The translations under genes and the position numbers were made by a program. Below the pieces are notes generated by a model. That model searched no databases, had not been told where the DNA came from, and saw nothing but the letters and a program-made list of their open reading frames with translations. Below are positions 40,738 through 49,400 of a stretch of DNA of 64,000 nucleotides, one piece after another (position 1 is the stretch's first letter; each line of letters begins with the position of its first letter). Origin of the DNA: Oscheius tipulae. Taxonomy: Eukaryota; Nematoda; Chromadorea; Rhabditida; Rhabditidae. The stretch covers positions 186,001 to 250,000 of the forward strand of contig JASJZH010000001.1 of NCBI GenBank assembly GCA_037178975.1, written 5' to 3'.

Positions 40738-41810
40738 GTGTTCCTCCTTTATTTACCATGTTTTCTGTTGTTTCAAACCGAATATGCTATCATTTTCAGA
40801 ATGGTCAAAGCTTCCATCCACCGCCAAACAATTCTTGCCCTTCACCAACAAGGCGTTCAGGCGATCAACATCTCTCGTCGTCTCAAGGTGTCCAAGAAGC
40901 TCGTGTTTACTACCATTTCGCGATTCAAGGAGCTGGGAAGTGAAAAAGACCGTCCAGGACGAGGAAGACCCATTTGTGTGACCACCAAGGCCAACATTAA
41001 GAAGGTACGCGATCGTATCCATCGGAACCCGGCGCGTTCTATCCGCAAAATGGGCAAGGACTTAGCCATTTCCAAAGGCTCTATGGCTAGAATCATGAAG
41101 AAACACCTCAAAATGAAGGGATACAACCAAGGAAAACGTCAGGTCTTGTCCGAAGCCAGTAAGACGAAGAGAAAGGAGCGCTCGAAGAAACTGCTGCTTC
41201 GTTTCAAAGGTGGAGGCCACAAGTCGATCCTCTTCACGGATGAAAAGATATTCACCGTCGAACAGTCGCTGAATAAGCAAAACGATCGGGTTTATGCTAC
41301 TTCACAGCCAAATGTAGCGGTCCGACGTACTGCATATCCAAAAAGTGTCATGATCTTCGGTGGCATAACTTCTGATGGAAAGACAACACTTATCTTCGTT
41401 CCCCAAGGAATCATGTTTAATGGAAACAACTATCTCGACATGTTGAAGACCGAAATCGTGCCATGGGCCAAGAAGCACTTCAAAAAGCGTCCCTGGTGCT
41501 TTCAACAGGATGGTGCACCGGCTCACAAGCATAATGTCATGCAAACTTGGTGCAAGCAGAACTTTCCCGACTTCATTGACTTTAACCAGTGGCCTCCTTC
41601 AACTCCAGACATCAATCCAATGAACTACTCGGTTTGGAGTATTCTCGAATTGAAGGCTTGCTTAAAACCCCCATCGTGATGTCGTATCGTTGAAAAAATC
41701 GCTGGAAAAAGCTTGGGACGAGCTCGATGAGGACTACTTGCGCGCCACCGTCGACGCCTTCCCGAAACGTCTCCGAGCCTGTGTCGCTGCTGATGGAGAT
41801 CTATTTTTAA
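40738..41810 (+). pseudogene. Mariner (DD37D) transposase, frameshifted
   Basis: The main frame opens at 40738, or more likely at ATG 40801 (MVKASIHRQTILALHQQGVQ). It has a paired helix-turn-helix region, a GRGRP AT-hook-like motif between the two, and the catalytic core: LFTDEKIFTVE (first Asp), CFQQDGAPAHKHN (second Asp) and PDINPMNYSVW. With 37 residues after the second Asp, the third catalytic position is Asn instead of Asp. A one-base shift in a C-run near 41670 truncates the frame at 41679; the expected C-terminus (SLEKAWDELDEDYLRATVDA) continues in the next frame to about 41806. Both changes say the copy is inactive. Confidence 0.85.
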
Positions 41811-42134
41811 ATTGTCCTCGCGTCTCTGTCTGTGTGTGTGTGTGTCTGTCTGAAGCCAATAGTGCCAATTAGTGTGCACTATTTTGTGCGCACACTAATT
41901 GTTTGCAAGTCAAGCCAAATCGAGTCAGTTCGGGAAGTAGGTTCGTTGGGAGGATGTTGCTTCTGTCACGGTACCTCGATTGGAGGGAATCCGGACAGAT
42001 TGAAGTGGGAGGAAGGGGTCACGACAGTTGGATAGAAGAAAGTAGAAATCGAGCAGTTTTGGAAGGGATGAGGCTTTATTTTGAGCCCCAAGGGGCGTTA
42101 GCATTCCTTGTACGGCGTTAGCATTCCTTGTAGC
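41804..42134 (+). repeat. Helitron-like repeat H1, copy A (nested in the mariner)
   Basis: Begins TCTATTTTTAAATTGTCCTC, then a TCTG/TGTG tract, then a 'CCAATTAGTGTGCACTATTT'...'GTGCGCACACTAATTG' palindrome. It ends after a short GCCCCAAGGGGC hairpin. The same order is seen in the other copies. Confidence 0.65.
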
Positions 42135-42174
42135 TTTTTACTGGTTACCGTAATTTTGGGGCACCCTGTATAAT

Positions 42175-42482
42175 CTATTTTAAATTGTCCTCGCGTCTCT
42201 GTCTGTCTGTCTGTCTGTCTGTCTGAAGCCAATATTGCCAATTAGTGTGCACTATTTTGTGCGCACACTAATTGCTTGCAAGTCAAGCCAAATCGAGTCA
42301 GTTCGGGAAGTAGCTTCGTTGGGGAAACGTTGTTCCTGTCACGGTACCTCGATTGAAGGGAATGCGGACAGGTTGAAGTGTGAGGAAAGGGTCACGACAG
42401 TTGGACAGAAGGAAGTAGAAATCGAGCAGTTTTGGAAGGATTATTAATGGCATTGAGCCCCGAAGGGGCGTAGCCTAACTTG
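42175..42482 (+). repeat. Helitron-like repeat H1, copy B
   Basis: Starts TCTATTTTAAATTGTCC a few bases after the mariner's right TA. It has a (TCTG)6 tract, the GTGCAC/GTGCGCAC palindrome and a terminal GCCCCGAAGGGGC hairpin. Confidence 0.7.
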
Positions 42483-42533
42483 TCTATTTTAAATTGTCCT
42501 CGCGTCTCTGTCTGTCTGTCTGTCTGAAGCCAA
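42483..42533 (+). repeat. Helitron-like repeat H1, copy C (5' fragment)
   Basis: Only the head remains (TCTATTTTAAATTGTCCTCG, TCTG tract, AAGCCAATA). It is cut off by the palindromic element that follows. Confidence 0.65.
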
Positions 42534-42652
42534 TAAATTTTAATAAGTCTGCAAAACATTTGGCGTGATCCCGCCAGCTTGCAGTGTCAACAAACACTTG
42601 CTATGTATAGCAGTGGAGCATCACGCCAAATGTTTTGCAGACTTATTAAAAT
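42534..42652. mobile_element. Palindromic MITE with 32-bp perfect inverted repeats
   Basis: TTTTAATAAGTCTGCAAAAC... (32 bp, ending GGCGTGAT) is repeated as an exact reverse complement at 42621-42652. A ~55-bp spacer lies between. It sits directly upstream of the promoter of the first Cys-rich peptide gene. Confidence 0.75.
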
Positions 42653-42659
42653 GGGTAAA

Positions 42660-42849
42660 TAACATAAGATGCGATAAGAAGCTGGCGGGACATGAATCAT
42701 ACCTGTCATAACATTGTTTGTTGTTTTCCATTTTCGCTTCTTATCAGCTTTGTAAAAACATTTGGTGAGTACTATCGAGCAAAATGTGTATATAAAAACG
42801 ATCGGTTTGTGTTGAAATCATTCGACAGTTGTTGACTTCTGTTGGAAAA
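42660..42849 (+). promoter_or_regulatory. Promoter of Cys-rich peptide gene 1 (GATA sites, TATA box)
   Basis: A TATA box, GTATATAAAAAC, lies about 60 bp before the ATG. Two GATA motifs are upstream: GCGATAAGAAG near 42671 and CTTCTTATCAGC near 42738, the reverse of a TGATAA core. TGATAA sites mark intestinal genes in C. elegans, so gut expression is a reasonable inference and not shown here. Confidence 0.5.
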
Positions 42850-43157
42850 ATGAAGTTTGCTTTGTTCTTGCTTGCTCTTCTAGTGGTGGTTTCAGCAAGT
42901 AAGTCCCCAACTCATTTAGCGAATTTCCTAGCTTAAAAAAACATATTTTAGAAGAGGTGAATTACTAGACAAAATCTAGACAAATGATCACTTTTTCAGA
43001 TCCTTTTGCACCCGAAAATCTCGATGGAAAAGCGCGAGATTTAATTTCTTCTCAATCAACATTGGAGAACTGCGTTTGCAATGGAGGAGACGTCTGCTGC
43101 TGCCCTTCTGGAGCTACATGTTGTAACACTCCTGGACGCTGTTGTTGCCGACTTTGA
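42850..43157 (+). CDS. Secreted 68-residue Cys-rich peptide, copy 1
   Basis: Exons 42850-42898 and 43000-43157 join in phase 1. The signal peptide is MKFALFLLALLVVVSA. An acidic to neutral propeptide-like stretch follows (NPFAPENLDGKARDLISSQS). The last 28 residues hold ten cysteines: CVCNGGDVCCCPSG and then ATCCNTPGRCCCRL. The CCC-PSGATCC-spacing recalls half a granulin module (CCP...TCC...CC), but the chain is too short for a full granulin. Known defensin, ShKT and knottin spacings do not fit. An LxxKAR site before the Cys domain could be a processing point. A variant polyadenylation signal, ATTAAA, lies at 43184. Signal peptide plus dense disulphides implies an extracellular peptide; its role is unknown. 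Confidence 0.8.
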
Positions 43158-43224
43158 GTCTGAGACACCACCTGTGAATGAACATTAAAACGCTTTTATA
43201 ACGTTGTTGACTTCTGTTGGAAAA

Positions 43225-44136
43225 ATGAAGTTTGCTTTGTTCTTGCTTGCTCTTCTAGTGGTGGTTTCAGCAAGTAAGTCCCCAACTCATTTAGCGAATT
43301 TCCTAGCTTAAAAAAACACAAGGGATGCTAACGCCCCTTGGGGCTCAATGCCAGAAATAGGGGCTAGGAGTCAAGAGGCGGATATAATCCGATTCTTTCA
43401 AAACTGCTCGATTTCTACTTCCTTCTGTCCAACTGTCGTGACCCTTTCCTCCCACTTCAACCTGTCCGCATTCCCTCCAATCGAGGTACCGTGACAGGAG
43501 CAACGTCCTCCCAACGAAGCTATCTCCCAAACTGACTCGATTTGGCTTGACTTGCCAACAATTAGTGTGCGCACAAAATAGTGCTCACTAATTGGCAATA
43601 TTGGCTTCAGACAGACAGACAGATAGACAGACAGACAGACAGAGACGCGAGGACATTTTATACTAGATACCTTTGAATTTTGCCCGGTTTCTATTCCCTT
43701 CTGTCAGCCTGTACTGGTCCTTCTCTCTCACTTCGCCCTGTTCGCATTTTCCGCGCCAGTCGAGCTACCATGACAGAAGCAACGTCCTCCCAAAGAAGGT
43801 ATCTCCCGAACTGACTTGACTTGCAAACAATTAGTGTGCGCACAAAATAGTGCTCACTAATTGGCAATATTGGCTTCAGACAGACAGACAGACAGACAGA
43901 GACGCGAGGACAATTTAAAATAGATTTTAGAAGAGGTGAATTACTAGACAAAATCTAGACAAATGATCACTTTTTCAGATCCTTTTGCACCCGAAAATCT
44001 CGATGGAAAAGCGCGAGATTTAATTTCTTCTCAATCAACATTGGAGAACTGCGTTTGCAATGGAGGAGACGTCTGCTGCTGCCCTTCTGGAGCCACATGT
44101 TGTAACACTCCTGGACGCTGTTGTTGCCGACTTTGA
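43225..44136 (+). CDS. Secreted 68-residue Cys-rich peptide, copy 2 (repeat in its intron)
   Basis: This is a tandem duplicate of copy 1: the unit 42828-43202 is repeated from 43203 on. Exons 43225-43273 and 43979-44136 encode the same peptide with only a silent-looking GCT to GCC difference noted. The intron has grown from 101 to about 705 bp by insertion of two H1 repeats (43318-43926), and both splice sites remain. The duplicated unit starts in the 5' UTR, so this copy lacks the TATA and GATA sites of copy 1 and must use another promoter or read-through. Its 3' flank reads GTTGAAA where copy 1 has ATTAAA. Coding capacity is intact; expression is doubtful. Confidence 0.7.
43318..43669 (-). 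repeat. Helitron-like repeat H1, copy D
   Basis: On the minus strand it starts with a diverged head (TCTAGTATAAAATGTCCTCG), has the TCTG tract and the palindrome, and ends with GAGCCCCAAGGGGCGTTAGC. It is inserted in the intron of peptide copy 2. Confidence 0.7.
43670..43926 (-). repeat. Helitron-like repeat H1, copy E
   Basis: Adjacent to copy D in the same orientation. It has the intact head TCTATTTTAAATTGTCC but lacks the terminal GCCCC hairpin, so D appears joined to a truncated E. Confidence 0.65.
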
Positions 44137-44179
44137 GTCTGAGACACCACCTGTGAATGAACGTTGAAACGCTTTTATA

Positions 44180-44800
44180 ACTACAATGCTAATGGTGTCG
44201 AAAGCCTTCTTTGAGTCGATAAAGCCCAAACATAGTTTGAGGTTATGCTCTGTGCTTTTCTCGATGATCTGCTTGACGGTGTGCAGATTGTCAATCGTAG
44301 TATAACCCTTTCGAAAGCCGGTTTGCCATTCGTCCTCTTGGTCTGCCAGACATTGTTCCATTCTTCTCATTAGCACACGGAAGAGCACTTTGGCACAGAA
44401 TTGTAAGAGGCAAATGGGTCTGAAGTTCGCCGGGTCATCGGAATCTCCTGATTTGTGAAGAAGAGTGGCAATAGCTTCTGTCAGTTTCTTGGGCACAGCT
44501 CCTCCGTCTACAAGATGGTTCAGGATGTTGCTGATTATTATTCCGGCTTCTTCTCTCGCATAGAACAGCATAGAAGGTGATATTCCGTCTGAACCAGAGG
44601 CTCCAGATCTTCTAAGTTGAGTGATGGCGTGAATGACCTCGTCCGGCTCAAAACGGGGAAGATCCACAAAGTTCCTGACTTCTGATTGAGGGATAGGTCC
44701 CTGATCAGCGTATAAGTTGTCGAAGAAATCTTTGAAATTTTTGGTCGTGTCCCGTTGTGAGTAGTTGTTGATGTTGTTTCTCGCAGCAATAATGGCTACA
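44180..44800 (-). mobile_element. RTE-like LINE fragment (reverse transcriptase N-half)
   Basis: One open minus-strand frame reads RSGASGSDGISPSMLFYARE, then LLHKSGDSDDPANFRPICLL, QFCAKVLFRVLMRRMEQCLA, then QTGFRKGYTTIDNLHTVKQI and LCLGFIDSKKAFDT. These are RT motifs up to the AFDT (motif A) of RTE-clade elements. The ORF stops soon after, so endonuclease and most of the palm are missing. Its upstream end is fused to an H1 head (44785-44841). Confidence 0.8.
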
Positions 44801-44841
44801 GACACACAGACACAGAGACTTTTGGGCATTTTGAACTAGAC
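44785..44841 (-). repeat. Helitron-like repeat H1, copy F (head only)
   Basis: The minus strand reads TCTAGTTCAAAATGCCC..., then GTCTCTGTGTCTG and GTAGCCATTATTG, a diverged version of the H1 head. It runs directly into the LINE fragment. Confidence 0.5.
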
Positions 44842-44984
44842 CAGTAGGTATGCTTATGGCGGCTATAACATTCTTTGGGGTTGCAACAATATGTTGTCAC
44901 GCCTCGATATTAGCGTATTTTTCACATTTTGTTTTGCGGGCGAAGTAACATTTACATTTTATTTGACGGTATTAAAGGGGGCTC

Positions 44985-45800
44985 CTAGATTAAGTCCCTT
45001 GCCACTCCCATGGCTCGAACCCACTCTTCGCCGTCCAATCTTGCCGCTCGCATCCACGTTGCGAGGGCTCTTCCAATCCTCTCGGATGCACTCCTTAGAT
45101 CATCCTCCCATCTCATACGGGGCCTTCCGATGACGCGTCGCTGGTCCAGGGGTATCCATTCAGTCGTGGCTCTCGCTCCGTTCATCGCTGCAACTCTTCT
45201 TGCCCACTTCAGCTTTCTCCTCCAAGGTCCAGGATGTCGGGGAGCTGGGTCATTCTTCGAGCATCTTCGTTCCTCAGGCGGTCGAGAAGAGTAAGGCCGA
45301 GTATTGCTCTTTCCTGTCGTCTCTGTACGGCTGCCAGCTTCTTCAACTCATCAGTTCGAAGGCTCCAAACTTCACAGCCATACAGAAAACTTGGCACGAT
45401 ACAGGTCAGATAGACTCGCCTCTTCATCCTTGTAGGCACGGTCCTCTTGGTAAGGAACAGACGATGATGATTGAACGCACCCCATGCAGCTCCGATCCTC
45501 CGAGATAACTCTTGGTTTTCAGTGGTGCACGTAACCGAACTTCCAAGATAGGTGTAGTGCTGGACGAATTGGATTCATTGGCCAGATAGAAACAGATTCC
45601 CCTCGTAGGCATTGGTCATCTTGCAGCCAGCTTTCTTTTTGTAGACCCGCAGCATTTCAACGTGAGTTGGTCCGCTCCGTGTTGTTGAAGATAATTCCAC
45701 ACAGTGTCCTACTCGGTTGCGCCATAGACTTCTTGCGCTACCGTTAGCCTTGTCGATCAGCGGCTTGATGGTATGAAGGTGTTCCACTGTAGAAAATGTT
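44985..45800 (-). mobile_element. RTE-like LINE fragment (C-terminal half)
   Basis: Minus-strand frames in order: a HLHTIKPLIDKA piece near 45780, then RVYLTCIVPSFLYGCEVWSL (the VLLYGCE-type end of the RTE reverse transcriptase) near 45400, then TEWIPLDQRRVIGRPRMRWE and DDLRS near 45130, the conserved RTE C-terminus. Several frame changes and stops are present. It is a different copy from 44180-44800. Confidence 0.75.
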
Positions 45801-46401
45801 CGACGGAAGCCGGCTTGTCCGACGGGCTGAGCTCCACAACAAGCCCATGATAGTCTACGGGCGTGAAATTCAGATTATCCACAGTTGGTCGCCGTTAGGT
45901 TTAAATAATCCATATCCCTTTTATAATTTTATACGGCCTTGTGTGGTTTTGTCATAACCCAATCGATAAGCAAAATGCTCGTGCGTGTTCAACCAATCTG
46001 ATGGTAGCTTAATGTCGACCGTTCAGCAAAGAAATACTTTCTTTTTTGGTACATAGATTATTCTATTTTAAACATATGGGGATTGACTTTTAACTGACTG
46101 AACTGTTTTATTTACTTCGTCCCTTGTTGCTGTTTTCTTCAAACATCGGAATGTTTTTATAGGATGGGCTCAAGCGTTTTCTTCTAAGCTGAATAGCATT
46201 TGTATTATTTTACGCAATTGCGTACGCTTATTTTGAACGATGTGTTGGAGCTGTTTTTTTTAAATATAATTTGACGCTTTTGTTTAATTATCAAACTTAA
46301 CTTTTTCAAAAAAAAAACAATAACGCACATTTTTGGTATTTTATAAGTTTTACGCTGCCTACAAAATTCTTGACACTTGCAGAGTGAATTATTTTCCAGC
46401 A
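45801..46401. other. Intergenic upstream of the NBAS-like gene
   Basis: AT-rich, no gene seen. ATTTTCCAG at 46391-46399 directly precedes the ATG and may be a trans-splice acceptor. Confidence 0.45.
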
Positions 46402-49400
46402 ATGGTACTTCGGAAACCACGGCACGATACAGAACACGATGAGTTCGAGGAGACAAGGAACAGTACTTTGTTGACAAAAAACTACAAGCTGCTGGAATGG
46501 GATGACAATCTGGAAATGGGCTCGCCTAACCTATTCATCCCACAACAGATTGCTGACTACGTTGGCTCAACGCCTTTTTGTCGCTATGCCATTTCTCCGT
46601 GGGTTTTCCTCTTCGCACATGTCTTTCCAAAAAAAAGTTGCATAGATAAAGATTTTCAGCCGCCTTGATCGCGTAGCCATTATGAACTTCAATCAAGAGC
46701 TGAATGTTTACAGCCTGGAAGGAGATGTAATGACACAGGAATCTAGTGTGCAAGGTATACACAGCTTTGCTCGTTTCTTAACGTTTCTTCAGTTCTCGAA
46801 GACGAATTCCCAGAATATTGCCTTCTGCAGTTCTCAGAATGTGCCAATTTGCTTCTATCGACCAGAAGCAGTGCCCAGATCGATGTTTTTGATCATTCAG
46901 GAGGATACTGCTATGACATTCCTTTAGTAAGTAGTTACATTTATTTTTCGGTAACAATTTACTTTCAGGAGGCTCAAAGTCTCAGCCTAGACCTTCGAAG
47001 CGCTGTTTCTTGCATGCAAACGGAGAAAAATAGCTCTGCCACAGCCGACGACAAATATCTTAATTGGCTCTATGTCCTCCAGTACAATGGAACGTTTTCG
47101 GCCTACAAAATCGGGTAGAGCTTGTCTTTTTGTCAAATCTGTAATCTTTTTTCAGTCGTTTGTCTCGATATGTAGAAATGTGGAGAACCCAGCTAAACAT
47201 CGGTCTGGCTAGCAGCTTTGTACTGTTGAAAGAGTACAATCTGTTGTTGGTGGGCGCTCATTATCCTGTGAAAAGTAAACAGTCTAACAACCTTAAAATT
47301 TTATGGGTTAAGGTCAAGTGAAACCAGTTGGAGGACTATGTTCCTTCCGCTTGGTGGATGGAGCTCCCCATCTTGATCCGATCCGAACCCTCGAAGACAA
47401 TTGTAAGGTTGTTTGGTGAATCGAATAGAATTCTGATTCAGCTGGCTGGTTGAAAAATCTGCCGTTCACTTCTTCCCATTACACTTTTATTTCATCGATG
47501 ACCGTCAGTTTTGCACCTCACAGAAAACTTATCGCGGTCTCGACCAATGGCGATGTGTTCGTATATGACCTACCGTCAACTAATGCCTCGACCGTTGTGA
47601 AATACATTAGTGGTCCACGCCCGGTTCAGGCTGCTTTCGTGGATGAAAATGTAAGTTTATGTTATTGTATTAAGTTTTCACAAATGCTATAAATGCATCC
47701 AAGACCCAGGTTCATTAATTAGATGAAGTTAAGGTCAGTCATTCTGAACCGTTTTCAGGAAGTTGCTGTAGTCTTCCATGACGGCTCATTGCTACGATGT
47801 GAACCAGACCGTCTTCAAGAAACCATCCTGGAGCACAGCAATACTGAAAACTTTGACGGAAGGGCTGAAATGGTTTCTCCAGGGGCTCGAGAACTCTTCC
47901 TACTCGTTGAAAAGGTACCATTTTGATTGCTCGTTTCAAATGTCTTTTTAGACTGGAAGTGGTCAGCATAGAGAAGTCGTCAGTGAGAGGACATTTATGG
48001 CTGCCAGGATCTGGTTCTACACCATCTGGTCCACACTGAAATCTCTGATCGGAATGGCTGTAGGAGATTCACCTAGTCCACTGCAAATGGCAAAACATTC
48101 GGATAGTTTCAGTTTCACTTTGTGGTACCTTCCAACAAGGACATTGCAGCAACTTTTGGACAGAACTGTAAGGTTTATTGTCCATTTATTATCTATTCAA
48201 TTTTAGCTGAACGACAAAGATTACCATGGAGCCAAGAAACTGGCAGACTTGTACGAGTCGATCAACATGGATGTGATTCTTAAACGGGAATGGCAAGACG
48301 TGTGTGATAGCGATTATGTGACAGTTGAGGCTGTGGCAGAGATTTTGGAGAAAATACGAGATTGCTCGTGGGTAGCCGACGCTGCTGCAACATGTTCCTC
48401 CACTAATCTCGATGCACAAAGAGCACTGGCTAGACTTGGTAGTCTGCTTAATTTTTTTCAGTCATCTATCTTTAGGACTCCAACAACACTCCGCTTCAAC
48501 CAACATTCGAATCCGACTTCTCCACAATGCTCGGCTTCTGGCTGCCAGCTCCGACATCACTTTTTACTTGGAGCACAGAGAAAAATCCCTTCTTGCAATT
48601 GCCTTCGAGTTCGCTCAGGTAACATTTACTCTTAACAATTTAGAAGCATCCATTTCAGATTGCTGATATTGCCGGTCTACAAAAACTTCTTGAGAAAAAT
48701 TTGGACTTGTTAATCCCTCAAATCCTCCAGATCCTGGAAATGATTCCACCTGCGATGTCTCCGATCAAATACCGAGGGTTGTTGCCCTTGCCGAATGGCG
48801 GTCTGAGTGACGTCACCGAGGTTTGTATGCATTTAAATCTGTAAAAGCCTTTCTAGAGCAGTGATAGAGAAATTCTCGAAATAGAAAAGGCTCTAGTGAA
48901 AGAGAACCCTTCTATGATGTTCGCTGTCAACTTTGGAGAAGTGGGTAATGGCAATGGGTAAGATATTTTATAGCAGTTAATGCTTTTAATCCTTAGACAA
49001 TCCAATTATTTGACCTGGGTTCGATCTCGAGCGGTTGAAATTGAACAAACCACGGGATTATACAACCACAGCTTAGAACTCCTTGAGCAAAGCTTCGAAA
49101 ACGGCTTTTCTGTAAGTTCATAATTATTGTTGGTTTTAAAAAATGGCCTTTCCAGGAGTTGTCAGTGGAAATATCCAAATGGAAGCAGTTCATTACCTAC
49201 GTTAAAATGTGTTCATCTATTAACGCGACATATTCCGGATTCTGTAGTCTCTCAGTCGAGGCGATTGTTCAGAATTTGTCGACGGTTGGTTCTAAGTCGA
49301 TAATTTTGAATTTTTTGTTTCAGCTCACGGAGAAGGAAATCATAAGCCAAGCGGAGAATATTTTGGCTCTATTGGACTCTTTGGTCGAGCAGAGATCTGA

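Larger units (their letters stand above)
40651..42168 (+). mobile_element. Mariner-family DNA transposon, DD37D type, decayed
   Basis: Perfect 26-bp terminal inverted repeats (CAGGGTGCCCCAAAATTACG...) are flanked by TA on both sides (40649-40650, 42169-42170). The element is 1518 bp long and carries one nested repeat near its 3' end. Its transposase gene is listed separately. Two copies of a GGCGTTAGCATTCCTTGTA block lie just inside the right end. Confidence 0.9.

Noticed and set aside
41832-42121. Open frames MCVCVCLKPIV... and related ones in 42-44 kb
   Set aside because: They recur because they lie inside H1 repeat copies; no protein family and no codon signal.
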